Below, in pieces: positions 12,404 through 24,600 of a stretch of DNA of 64,000 nt. Position 1 is the stretch's first letter; each line of letters opens with the position of its first letter. The position numbers were made by a program, and so were the translations under genes. The stretch comes from Nemopilema nomurai. Its lineage: Eukaryota; Cnidaria; Scyphozoa; Rhizostomeae; Rhizostomatidae. The notes below the pieces were generated by a model. The model did not search any database and was not told where the DNA came from. It saw only the letters and a program-made list of their open reading frames with translations. The DNA is taken from contig ML133474.1 of NCBI GenBank assembly GCA_003864495.1, positions 1,156,550 to 1,220,549 of the forward strand, read 5' to 3'.

Positions 12404-12477
12404 TGATATCATGCTAACAACCAATTATAAGTTTGAGCTTTAACATATGAAACTTTAACACTGTCTAATATTTTTGC

Positions 12478-13341
12478 TTATAAGTTGACATAAGTGATTT
12501 CATCATCAGATTCTTCAAAATCTGCAATATGTGTTCTTCTTACTTTCTGATACGGTCTTTGGTTGGCACTTTTAATCTGATCCAGAACGCCTTGGCTACC
12601 ATCTTGTGCAGGGGTGTATTGCACTTGTTGCAGCTGGTTGAAGGCTGGCTGAGGTATATAGTGTGGCTGACTTAGTGCTGCAGTTAGGGCATTTGTGAGA
12701 TTGACAAGAGAATTTGTTAAAATATTCATTTGTGCTGCATTAGATTGATTTATTTCCTTCATCTCTGCAAGCATTTGCTTTTTAAAAGACATGTCATCTT
12801 TAGCCAACTGCAGCATTTGCTTCTCATGCGATAAGGGCTTTCTCAATTTAGAATTTCGAGTCTCTTTCAAATGTTCAATCATACTCCTCTTAGGCAAGGG
12901 TTCTGATACATCATCATCATTCTTGTCCAAATCAAATCCGTTACTACTTTTGGAACATTTAATATCACCATCATTCCCTGTAGTATTGTTGCCAGGTGGT
13001 TTATCATTGATGGGGGACAATGAATCGAAAGAGCTCGTGTCTATTCCCCCAACAACTGATTCGGCTGCTGGGCACCCAGCCCAAATATCTGAACACAAAT
13101 TATAAAATTGACAAACAACGCGTCCTCCACCACTTTTCCTTCCTGAATCCAATGCAATTTTGAATTTATTCCTTAATGCTTTTATTTTAGCAAGTAGCCT
13201 GTCTTTGGTGAAAGAAGCTGCTGGGCTTTCACAACAAAGTCCTTCATTTTTGCCATCTTTTAGATATCGTTCGAGAAAGATTTCTCGAATTTCGGTGTAC
13301 TTCGTCTTGATAGACTCCCAATCAAATCCTTGACCAGCCAT
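12478..13341 (-). CDS. Harbinger accessory Myb/SANT-like DNA-binding protein
   Basis: A 287-codon frame opening MAGQGFDWESIKTKYTEI. It shows the second half of a Myb/SANT-like domain as found in transposon-associated proteins (GFDWESIKTKY, then LLAKIKALRNKFK and FYNLCSDIW). The middle is acidic and low complexity (residues about 100-165), a basic region follows, and a Gln-rich tail ends the protein. It is convergent with the transposase; the two stop codons are 74 bp apart, the usual Harbinger two-gene plan. The first part of the domain (MSPKRKGVSPEEK...FSWSDEEIQLLL) is encoded just upstream, minus strand 13460 down to 13371, but in a different frame. The protein therefore appears to have lost its N-terminus to a frameshift, unless an unrecognised intron joins them. 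Confidence 0.82.
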   Translation of the reverse strand: MAGQGFDWESIKTKYTEIREIFLERYLKDGKNEGLCCESPAASFTKDRLLAKIKALRNKFKIALDSGRKSGGGRVVCQFYNLCSDIWAGCPAAESVVGGIDTSSFDSLSPINDKPPGNNTTGNDGDIKCSKSSNGFDLDKNDDDVSEPLPKRSMIEHLKETRNSKLRKPLSHEKQMLQLAKDDMSFKKQMLAEMKEINQSNAAQMNILTNSLVNLTNALTAALSQPHYIPQPAFNQLQQVQYTPAQDGSQGVLDQIKSANQRPYQKVRRTHIADFEESDDEITYVNL

Positions 13342-13370
13342 GTCGGCCTTATAATGAAGTATTATATTAC

Positions 13371-13460
13371 TTATAATAGCAGAAGTTGTATCTCCTCATC
13401 GCTCCAACTAAACAAACTATTCTTCTCTTCTGGAGATACCCCTTTTCTTTTTGGAGACAT
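13371..13460 (-). pseudogene. Frameshifted N-terminus of the Myb/SANT protein
   Basis: Minus-strand ATG at 13460 opens a 29-codon frame beginning MSPKRKGVSPEEKNS and reaching WSDEEIQLLLL before TAA at 13371. The tryptophan-plus-acidic helix is the usual beginning of the Myb/SANT domain whose continuation starts 30 bp further on in another frame. The separating 23-30 bases are too short for a normal intron, so a small indel is the simplest explanation. Confidence 0.55.
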
Positions 13461-13626
13461 GTCAATGATGAATATATTACCAGCTTACTTACTGATGACG
13501 GATGAACGCAGGAAAACTTTGTAGAATTTAATAAATCGAGAATGTTTCGTCCGCTTTGGCGCCGCTTGGACTTTGTTATGTTAGCACTTTTGAAATGGCC
13601 TCACTCTGGATAAAAAGCTAGCCTCT

Positions 13627-13821
13627 ATGAGAATCTGGTATGAAATCGTACCGTTTTCAGGTGTTTACACTAAAACGTTTCGTACCGTTTTCATTTCGTT
13701 CCGTTTTCAAAATCGTTTTCGTTTTATACCAGATACGATCCCGTTTCAGTGTAAACGGAAGGCCAAAACGGCACGTTTTCATACCGTTTTCATTTCGTAC
13801 GGCATAGTGTAAACGGGGCCT
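13627..13821. repeat. GTTTACAC/CCGTTTTC-rich repeat element
   Basis: A block of about 195 bp with many copies of CCGTTTTCA and ATTTCGT/CCGTTT motifs. Internal inverted pairs include GTTTACACTAAAACG against CGTTTCAGTGTAAAC, and the block ends GTGTAAACGGGGCC. It resembles the terminal part of a MITE-like family. No complete pair of termini or target duplication was found. It lies between the Harbinger element and the Irx gene. Confidence 0.5.
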
Positions 13822-13972
13822 AAGTTACATCATTTTAATCCCGCTTTTCTGACAACTTGTTTGAGACAGTATTTCTCGACCACCGTACAACGTCACATTG
13901 TGCTTGTATAACGCCTTTGAGACGGTCGTGTTTCATATGAATTTCTTCACACAGGGCAATCATCTGCTTGGG

Positions 13973-16900
13973 ATGAAGGAGCTGGCAAAACCCCTCGGCG
14001 CCGGAGAGATTCGCGACCAGTGGACCACATACATGGCCCACTTGACGACAGCAGCCAGGTACCCCTATGAAACATTCCTGTCTCCATTTGGTCGAGGCAG
14101 TATCATAGCTGGGCGAGACGGGTACGCCTTTTCAGTCTTGTTATAATATTCTATTATCTTCTTCTTATTAATAATCTTGTCTGGTTCAATCGGACCGTTT
14201 TTTATGTTAATATCAATTCTTCAACTCGAATGGGCCAGTTTGATCTCATTGACATATTGTGTTAGAATAGAGAATTTCAAACGTAAGCTTGTCGTATTCT
14301 CCCATCTCGGGTTCTTTAGTGCAGTCACTTTCTTTGATGGCCATTACTTGAAAAACCTAAACAGCTCTTGAAATTGTTATCTAATTTCCCAAGCCGTTGG
14401 TGGATCGACAGTAACTCCAACGGCTTTTCTTGTTGTTTAGTCAAGCGCTACCGAAGACGAGTTGCACTAGTTGCGTTGGGGAAAAGAGCAATAAAATGTC
14501 TCACCACTCTCTCTACTTTTCACGTGCTCTAAACGACGATAAACTGTTTGCACTACGCTCTTCAGCCTTTGCTAAGCAAACCAGGCCCTCACACACAGTG
14601 AAATTTACTTTCTATTGTTGCCCGATTAGCAATTATTTTGAGTATTTCATTGAAAAGTTCAAGTTGATTTCACATCTAACAAGCATGCTGCTTGTATGTA
14701 CGAGGTATGGCCGGAACACTCACCATGGTATTTTGGCGAAAGCCGCGCATGTTTGTTGTATGGGTGAACTCGAAAGGCCTTGTTTGGCCAAACGGCTGTG
14801 AAAAACGAATGTTTTATCTTCCGTTAGTGTTGTGTTCTTTATTTCTCAGTGCTCTTCGTGCAAAACTTCATCTTTGTACCTAGCTGTAGAAAATAACAGA
14901 TGAATAAGGTTTTTATGTTTGATCACCACTCGAAGGTTCACGTGGTGACATTCTGCTTTTGCAGTGTGTTAAAGAACCATCTGCGTGCGTTCTGCAACTT
15001 CGCTCCATCTATTCTTTTTCAATGATATTGTGTTGCTTTGTAGATATGGCACCCTAGATTTTTCCTTGCTGTCTGGTGCTCGGAGGAAGAATGCGACACG
15101 CGAGACAACCAGCCCCCTGAAAGCATGGCTGCATGAGCATCGAAAGAACCCTTACCCTACAAAAGGGGAAAAGATCATGCTTGCCATTGTCACCAAAATG
15201 ACTGTCACACAGGTAGGACAAATGACATGAACCATCACTTCTGCATGTCCAAGGAACACCTAAACGTTGACAGATAGCAAGGGGGTGGGGGTGGAGATTC
15301 TGGTCAATATTTCCTGTGTAATACATTAGGCGTTGCTAGTGTGCTTTTTTGAGACGCAATGATTCTGTGGAAATATCGAGAACCTTTTTTATATATATAC
15401 GTGTATTATGAAAGATGTTTATCAAGGAGATGCTTTGAGTCATTGAAAAAACTATTTCTTTACAGAAACGTAGCAAACTTTTCAGCCTGAAAGTGGATAC
15501 TGATTTGTAGGGTCTGTGTGCCTTTAACTCCTGCATCAGATACCCACAGCTTTTCAAAGCTAATTTCGCAAATGTGCATAAGTGCAAAAGTGTATCGATA
15601 ATATCAAGATATTTGTATGCAAATGGAATAGAATTGCTTCTGCAATAACGAATATAGAAGGGTGCGAGAAGAAACATATTTCATTTACAAACAGCAAAGC
15701 AGCAGTGGCCAATGTAAACCACCTTGTGGAACACCACAATCGGCGACTAGTCCTTATCAAAAGACCATTCTTAGTAATTGTTTTGCTGATTTAAATCTTT
15801 GCACAGCTCTATAGTGACAACATGGCTTTTTCCCACCCCAGATTTCAACGTGGTTTGCAAACGCTCGACGACGGCTTAAGAAAGATAACAAGATGACATG
15901 GTCGCCACGGAACAAATCTTCAGACAAGAGGGACTCAATGTCTAAATGCTCAAGACCCGAGAACGGTGACTCCAGAAAAAATTCCGGTAGCTCAACGGAC
16001 GACGATGACTTTATCAACTGCATGGATACAGATGAAATTGGTGGGTGATTTTGAAAGACAGGTTTATTTACAAATAAATGGTTGACAAAATACAAGGTTT
16101 CATTGACTTCTTGGCCTAGATGTTTTCAAACTGATCCACATCTTGTTCATCCAAATTTGATTGTTTATTAGTGTTTTCTTTAGCAGACGAAACACCTTGG
16201 GAAGTATAAAATTATCCTGCTTAAAAGTTTAGGGCCCCTAGAAAAGGCAATTTAGACCTAGCAATGCCATATACTTTCCATAAGACTATATACTTTCCAT
16301 AATTCAAGTGTTTTGATATTTGCAACCGGCTTTTCTTTCGACAGAGCAACATAACACTGAATATTCAAAAGCTAGCGATGTGAGGATGGACGACGATGTA
16401 TTTCTTGAAGACGAAAGACCAGTTGGTGCCAGCGAGCGAAAAGAAGAGAAGAGCGTAGCATCCTCACAGCAGGACGTGAAAGTGAGAGTGGAGAAAGTGA
16501 ATTCAGATGCACCTTCCAAGCAAAACCAGGAGGGACTGCTGAAGAAGATCGATTTCGGTGGTAATAATTCGCCTGTTGGAAATCTACAGAGATGGGTCGA
16601 TGGACATTTTGGTAATCAGTCTCCCATCGACTTCCCAAGAGAACTGACACCGCCGCGTACGCCAGTCGAGGAAGTAATCTCTTCTGGGTTGTACAACGTA
16701 AAGGAGACGCTCAAAAGTAAAGAGAAAGTCAAGAGCAATAGAGGTACTTGAGAATGCGTTACTTGCTTATTAAGGTATTATTTTTGATTGGCAAGAATGA
16801 TGCTGTTTTGAACAAGACAGATGCCTTTCCGATCGTTCTTTACGTTCTTTGAGAAGTTTTACTCAGAAGTTTTACTCAGAAGATCACAGCCTGCGCAGTA

Positions 16901-18208
16901 TCAGGTTGCTGTTGTTGATCATAATGATTGGACTTTGTCGTCATCTTAAGCCTCTCGGTCCAGTCTCTTGTGCGAAATTGAACGGCAATGTTGGCAAACT
17001 GTATTTGCGGTCAAACCCGGCAATTTTTATAGGCATTTGCTACTGTCTATACCTACACGGAAACTTTGTCTAGCGACAGACAAACCCGACTACAATTGAT
17101 CGATAAACGGAATTGGCTTTCAAACAAATTTATACGCGACTTATAAGAAGCGTTTTGTTTTCGCCTTTATTTCTTATTTTCTATTCACAGTTTTCCAGAC
17201 GTTACGGCTTCTTTTTTATGAAAATATTTATCTTCTTTCAAAGGGATTAAGTTTACTGTTTGCGTAAGGAAATGACCGAATTGCACAAAATCGAGATAGA
17301 AGGGCTTCCCTTAACGTGTTTGGCGAGAAATCATTTGATGCGATTTCTCGAGAGCGATGGAGTTTCGCCGTAATAGGTTGTCGAAGTTCATGCTAATGCT
17401 GTATGGACACCAGCTCACTGCGAGGCAAGGCGAGCCTCCTTTTGGTTGAGTTGGTCTAGAAATATCATAATTATATTTCTACAGGCGAAGGCACTTCAGG
17501 GAATCACCCAAGGCTTAGAGTTTAGGTGAGATTAAATGTAATCTCATATTGCTTGCAAGCAAAAATTTTGTCGCTACTATCATCCTCATCGAATTTTCTT
17601 GCTATTAGATGCGGACAGTGGAAGGAAGGTATGCGAGGTCGTACTGAGAGAGAAGCAGTTCTCGGAAAGCATTCACGAGCTGCGGAGGAATAGAGACGAG
17701 TTTCCCGAGAGAGGCCTGGACGAAAAAGTGTCTTCCCCAGCAGATGTGTTCCGTGGGGTCGTGGCGACGGAGAACGGGCTGCAGAACCAGTTCAAGTAGG
17801 TTTCGATGTGTTAGTGATGCCTTCGATGCCCTCACGCCAGTTAGAATGGTCCATGTAAATTGGCCATAATCACATGTGCATTGGAACGCTAGTTTCCATT
17901 ACCGCCTCTAGATTACCTATACTTTGAAATTTCAGCTTCGCAAACCTCTTCCTAAATGTGCGTTTAAAGGCAATTGGTAGCCATGGAGCAACGTTTGAGA
18001 ATCTGAAAGTGTAATTGGCACTGCGTGATTTCCAGTCACTCGGGTAAAAGCGATACCACTTGTTCACAAATTGAGTCTTTCTGGACATTTCACAACAGGC
18101 AACGGGCCATATTACTAACGCACAAGCTCTTGTTTCAGGTCCTGCGGCTTAACGAGTCATAGAGAAATCGATGCAGTGCTGGCTTTAACTTCGCTAGCTT
18201 CCAGATGA
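13973..18208 (+). CDS. Irx: Iroquois-class TALE homeobox transcription factor
   Basis: Six coding exons join with consistent phases: 13973-14121, 15044-15212, 15842-16040, 16345-16743, 17609-17795, 18139-18208 (1173 nt, 390 aa). The homeodomain (about residues 63-125) has the TALE three-residue loop extension region [15 protein letters not shown] and recognition helix [14 protein letters not shown], with the Iroquois-type lead-in [18 protein letters not shown]. An acidic stretch follows ([17 protein letters not shown]). Later come [11 protein letters not shown] and [12 protein letters not shown], candidate conserved motifs. The ATG at 13973 sits 18 nt after an acceptor-like site (CTTCACACAG, 13945-13954), so an upstream exon and an earlier start remain possible. 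Exon 5 reads into TAG at 17797 if unspliced; splicing at AA|GTAGGT to 18139 gives the tail [18 protein letters not shown]. Iroquois factors are nuclear patterning regulators. Confidence 0.92.
14391..14426 (+). repeat. Perfect 10-bp hairpin in Irx intron 1
   Basis: AAGCCGTTGG at 14391-14400 and CCAACGGCTT at 14417-14426 form a perfect stem with a 16-base loop, followed by TTCTTG. It is too short for a microRNA precursor. No function is assigned. Confidence 0.4.
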
Positions 18209-21200
18209 TGTTGCTGATACTTTGTAGCTTGAGTCTGCCTTTGAAAGTGCTACAAAACAGTGACAGAAGTGAGAGAAATGTCCAACTTTTGACACTTGAT
18301 AGGATTTTACCGTGTTAGAGCTTGTAACCAAATATTTTTTTGTGTTGTGGTAGCTACACCAGTATTTTAATTTCACTAATCGCTCTAAGCATGCTTTGTC
18401 CTGCCTTCTTATCTCTGCTGCCTTTGCCCCTCCTTCCTCTTTCTGTGTCCCTTTTCTTCTTTTTGTTAGCAAATTCTTTATGGCAGCTTTTCCTCTCTCT
18501 ATCGCCATTTAGTGACAAAAAACTCCTCCATTGTGTACTTCTTCATCGCAGTTACACATCCTCTGATATGGATTCCTTGTGTAATCTGTTTTCCAAGTCT
18601 ATCTTATAGTGCCTAAATATATTTGGCAGTGTGTAACTTGGTTGATGTATTTTGCCTGCCACATGCTTGTTTTAGCAGTTTTCTTTCTTCTTGCCTTTTC
18701 GCATGTCTCCTCTTCTGCAGCCTTTTGTCTTGTCTTCTTGCTCTTAACTTAGGGATCTCCACCTCTTCTTTCCACGCTTCTAACTGGTAGCAATTTTGGT
18801 TTTCTTTGTGCTTGATGCATATATTTACAACTGAAGCTTGTTGATTCAAGTAGAAATTACCTTTTGTAGATTTTTTAGATGTATATAGAATTATAGTGTT
18901 AGCTCCAAGCGCCTAGATTTTCCTAATTTTATTTTTTCATTTGATAAGGTATATGTACGTAGAGGTTTGGGGGATTTAACCATGAAGTTAATTTGATATA
19001 ATTTTGTTTAGTCGATTTGTTCTTTCGCTGTGTACCGAATTTTAACACAAAGGGAAGGGGGCGTCTTTCCGTTTTGGTGACTGGCACCCCCCCCGGCCCC
19101 TTCTTCACCTCGAAGAAAACAGTGGGCAGAACGATTTCACTTGTGCTTACAAAGATCACTAGCCGGTATCAATTAATACGAAGAAGCGTACGATATATAT
19201 GTTTATATATCTATATGCTTCACGCTTCGTGTATGTTTATCAGTTCATGTACAATATTGCGTTATACTTTAATTTCTCACTGCGTACCCTTTTAGACGCG
19301 CACTCCGATGCTAGTCTCGTAGTTCCACCGTGGGTCGCTTGTAATTTTCCGTAAGCGCACAACCCTTTTTGTAGCTCTGATTACTATTTTGTTAATTTGA
19401 GTAGTTGTCGGGAAAACGCGAGGGCCTATGAATGGGAATGAGCTGTTATCGTTGTCTTAGCCATGGAATCGAGAAAGCAGATTGCATACTCTTTCTAGGG
19501 CCCTGCATGTAATGGCAACGGGGTTTGCTAGAAGGAACTGCAAAGAAGCAACGTATCCTGCAGACATATACTGTGCATTTAATGCTGGGGAAGCCCTTGA
19601 TATATCACTTCATAAGTGGTTTATTCTCAGTGTTTTCTTTTGTCTGCTGCAGTAACATGGCATCAGTAGTTGAAAGCAGCTTGTATTTTTTCACAGCATA
19701 ATCGTATTAGCCAGGAACATCTTATCATCGGTGATTTTAGTCAGATCCTGCGATCCGTTCGTTTTTACTGTATTGTTGTCCATCGTTTATTGTCATTTTG
19801 TCACAGTAATCTTTGACGTAGAGAGTAACTCTGAATTTAATTTGTGCCATTGTGTGGCCTCAAAGTCGTAATACCCATTGCATCTGCGTCGTTTCTCGTC
19901 CCAGTACACTAGACCCAGATCCTTTCCACGATGCCATGTTTCATATGTTGTCCCAGGTCGTGTCCTAGCGTAAACTAATGCAGATGAAGCGTTATTATCC
20001 CTTTTACTTTAGTTAATCGCAAACTATCTCAGTTGTATGGGTCTTTACCCTTTAGGTCATTGCCCTCTTGAAAGCAACTACAAAACAATAAGCTAATCGT
20101 TGTATCGAGCAGTCCTAGGCCAGACCAAAGACAAAACACGCTGGTGTGTTCATTGATTTGATTAACCTTGGCATTGTTATTGTTATTACGTTTTTGTTTT
20201 TCATGGCGGGATTTGAATTAGATGAAATTGCAGTAATAACCAAACACATGGGCATTAAGGCTTGCTACTTCATTCTGCTCAACAACCAAGAAAGCTCCTG
20301 AACCATGTAAGAGCTGAAGTTAGGCTTAGGCTAGTGTAGCTCAGCGAGTGCAAACTCTGGACGGGTTTTTCTGCAAGTGGACATTTATTTAATAGTTCAT
20401 CGTAGATGATGTACAGTAGACTATGTTCGAAGTTTGAATTCTTTTGATATTGTGTATATATTATAGAACATTTAATTTATATGAGTAAAAGAGCCCAAAT
20501 TATATCCAAATTTGTTTTTGTATGACTTCGCTTTCCGTGCCTTTTTATTTGTAATTCTTTTCGAAATAAATTTCAGTACACCTTATCTACTTGTTCACCT
20601 TCTGGTGTTGTGCTGATAAAATTAAGTCCATTATGACGACGTTCCCAGTTACGCCAAAGTGTATGGGTAACACTAAACCCAAACTTTCTACATGAAATAT
20701 CTTTGTACTTAGACCAGGCATTATTTGCAACAACTTTGTTGGATCAATATATATTACTCCCTTGAAGAGAATGTAGTGCCAGAGACTAGACCAATATGCA
20801 CTTCGACACCAACTGGCAAAACACCATATCAAGGGAACATCTATAATTGAAGGGTTATCACTTTGCGCTTCATAAAAGTTAGTGTCTCAAATTAACATGA
20901 CTGCAAGTTCATAACCTGATAAAGCTTAACCTGCAAGTTCATTAGATGAAAGGGGTTAACAAATTAGCGTGGAATGAGAAACATGGGTGCTTTTATTGAA
21001 TCAGTCGCTGTTAGGCTTTTAAACCCTTGGAATCGCAGAAAATCCTGGAATAGTAGCGTACGGATACACTATATTCATGGAGTAACGCAAGGGAGGGTGG
21101 TTTGGCAAATGAAGAGGCTAAACAAAGTTCTGGGGGTCAAAACCCCCTTAGCCCCACCGTAAAATCGTTACTGATAGTATTGTCCAGCAATCAAACAGAA

Positions 21201-21573
21201 CAACATTTTTGTACCCAACCTTTTCTTCAAAATGATTGGAAACTTCACGCTTTGGCTAGCAAGGGCAAAACAGGAGAAAATTCCGAGGTGTTCCAAGAGC
21301 TATGCCTGGCACTGTATAATTAATTTTAGCTAAAAGAGTATATAATTATGGATTTCAAAGTTTCTTGAGAGCACATTGAAAATAAGTTTTTAGAGTAAAA
21401 TGATCTAAATCATATTCATCTTCTTTCTTAATTATTGACCAGTTTTTGGGGTGGACTAGTGTCCAAATAGAATCTCTTCCATTGAAGTCACATGCTTGAA
21501 GAAAAAAGGCATTTCTTTTTCGGTATCAACAGTCGCGAAGGCAAAGGGGAGTTACAGTTGTAGTTGTTGCTGC
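18209..21573. other. Irx 3' untranslated/intergenic region
   Basis: No supported gene on either strand. The first part is probably Irx 3' untranslated sequence. A canonical AATAAA lies at 20565-20570 and could end a long 3' UTR, though nearer signals may be used. Candidate promoter sequence for the TDRD12-like gene must lie towards the right end, but I recognise no core promoter element. Confidence 0.4.
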
Positions 21574-21600
21574 ATGAAATTGGCACTTTACACCACGAGG

Positions 21601-24600
21601 ATGGAAACAGAAAACGAAGGAAGTGATGATATATTTGTAAATGTTATACAGGTTAGTATGGTTAAAAACTCTCATCAATGCTACACTTAAGAATATTTGG
21701 TTGCATCAGTAGGTCTATGGCAGGAAGAAGAAGGGACCTGAATGTTCTCTAGTTAGGCCCACTGCAGAAATTGTTTTTGCAGAACGTGATGCCATACCGT
21801 TCCTTATCTGGAGAAGGGTCCTGTTCTGATTTCTTGGCAATTTTGATGGAATCTTTAGAGAGTGTAAGCTGGGAACATTGGAGACTGGAAAATTACCCCT
21901 GCAAAAGCTGGGGTTGGTCCTTGAGTATGCATCAACATTGACAGTGTTTCTCCCCTCACCAATGCACAAAATGTGCTGGAAAGATGCCGTTAGCTTCAAG
22001 AAGATCAAAGGAGGAAAAAATTTCAATTCATAGAAATGATTATAAGGCTTAACTGGTCAAGCCTCTAACTTATTTGGGTATAATTTTCTGTGGTATTCAC
22101 TAAATCTTGCAATTTTGCATTTCAACGTTTTGGAGGCATTCTCTCTACAGACATAGCAGCTATATTACAATGGCAAACAGGCCATTTGAGAGCAGCACTT
22201 AAAGTTCACCAGGGGCGCAACTAGGATATTTTAAGGGCAGGGGTTTCGTGGTAGAAATGGGACATAGAGACATTGGATTTCCATTGGAATAGGGCATTTC
22301 CATGGGAAAATTCACTTCCTTGCCAAAATTTTCCCCCCTTAGATGCGCCCCTGTTTACTCATAATGTCGCCAAATCTCCACAGATGTATGGAGTCAAATG
22401 TGGGTCATTCCATGTCATATTTCATTTGGCAGCATATATTTCTCTAATTTTGAACCCACCATCTCAGGTTTTATTCATTTGTGATACATATCAAAACAAA
22501 GAATACAGAAACACTATCAATTTCAGCTTGACATTTTGATTGGTTCCAAAGCTAGAGAATTTTGAAATTCAGATTTTGATGTGCAACAACTTTTCATGTC
22601 AACTCCTTTAACCATAATAGCTGTCTACGTACCTTTAAGGCTAATAACTGATAACAGTTGGTCAGTCCCAAAAATTCTTTAAAAAACACATTTTCTGCTT
22701 TATGTTTATGTTTATGATGGATTAAAATTTTTGTAGTAGCAAATCTGAAGTTATTGTCCAAGTTCTTTTTGTTTCATATGTTTATTATACCAAAAGCAAT
22801 TAATATTTTTTAATTAGGCTAAAGTGACAAGAATGGGAAATCTTACAGATGAAATGAATTGGAACTAGCCCAATATGTTCTTAAAAAGCATTCATAGTCA
22901 AGTTCAAAGTCCACTATCTTTTTTGGTCAATTAATACTGATATGAAAAACATGCCTTTATTTCTAGATTGACCAAGATGCAGAGTTTATTGCCACTCCCA
23001 TTGGAAGGGAAGGAAACTCTGAAAGCTATGAAATCTTTCTAGCTGACTTCAATAACTATATGAATGAGCGTACACAAAATGGAAAGCTCTTTTCTAGTCA
23101 AAATTTCAAGATTGGAGAAGTATGTCATATATTTCCAGTTTAGCTCATGCCTGTTAAATTCAGGGTCATGTTGACTTCTAAAGAGATTCATTTTTTCTCT
23201 GAAAATCCCCTGAAGATGTGGCAGCTTTTAAAGTCATGCTTATATGAAGTGAAGTTGCAACACAGCTCTTATTGGGTTATACCCTTATTAGAGACACACT
23301 CTATATTTTATGCCACCTGATGCTGAGTTTTAATGAAAAACATCTGTATTATTCACTATTTTCATTTGATTCAACTAGCTGAACTATAATTTGGTTAAAG
23401 CTCTTGTACATGCTTAAATGCATTTCTTTTCCTTCATATCTCACATAAATAGATTGTATAGAGTGAACTCATAAATAGAATGCAGAAATAATTATAACTT
23501 GAATCATAGCCTATGAATTAAAAGTTTTGTAAGCTTTGTGGACTAAATTTAGATATTTAATAGAGACTTGGACTGTTAGCTGATCAATTCCAATCCTGAG
23601 CTTTAGCCCAAATTCCTTGTATAAAAAAATCTTAAAAATAAAACCCTCAATATCTAGAAGATTGATGTGGTAGCCAATTCTTAGGTGATTGGTGTGTATT
23701 GTAAAATACACGTTGCTGATCATGATAAACTGTGGTACAGAGGAAGGGTGTTGATGAAACTGGCAAAAGTGAATGGAATTACTGCCAAGTGAGTTCAGTT
23801 TATTTCAAAATCTGCTAAAGTGGCAACAAACTGCATCCAACTAGTCATATCTATCTTCCTGTATCTTGGAGGATCCTTGGAGGTCTTTAGAAAGATCATT
23901 TAGTCCAAATGGTTATATTAAGAGGGAGGGGTGGAGCCTATGAAAGAGTTGTGGTGCCACTATTTTGTAAAGAACATCTTTTGTTATACCAATTTTTGTT
24001 TGAAATAAAGGCAGAAAAGCATGTATATATCGATAAAAGAAAAGACTACCCAATGCTGAATGATAAAAGACTGCAGCAATTTAAGGGTTTTTACAAGCTT
24101 TGACAAATCCCTCAAGGTCAGATTTGATAAATTGCAGGTGACCTTACATCTCGTAGGCCTCAGCCAGCAATTTGAAACTATTTTTATGTTGAGAAATTGA
24201 ATATGCCAGGCATGTTTATGATATGGTGATTAAGTTGAAGAATCTGAACTACTTTTAGATGTAGCACCAAGGACTGATGTTGAAACTGGTTTTCTGACTC
24301 ACATTGCAAACAAATGTTTTACAAAAAACTCCAATTGCATGTGATGACGAAAAATAATATAATTTTGCACATACTTTTTATAAAACACTTTTAATTGACA
24401 ATCCACAGTATCCAAGCATCTTAAGTATGTTGTAGACCAAAAGTCATCTAAAGGTTGCGGGAAAGAGCATGTTATTTGCGGTGTTGTAACCAGTCTGCTT
24501 CTTTGTTTCAAAGAATGTTGAACTTTTCCTTGTGCTCCTTTACATTGTTTAGAAATTGGCAAAACAATATCATGACTGAAAAGTATCTATTTGTATCCAT

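Noticed and set aside
17599..17799. Stop codon TAG at 17797 as the true end of Irx
   Set aside because: The site overlaps a good donor (AA|GTAGGT), and splicing to 18139 after TTGTTTCAG gives an in-phase, structured C-terminus; kept only as a possible intron-retention isoform.
20330..20365. TAGCTCAGCGAGTGCAAA resembling a tRNA A box
   Set aside because: No B box or foldable T arm follows at tRNA spacing.
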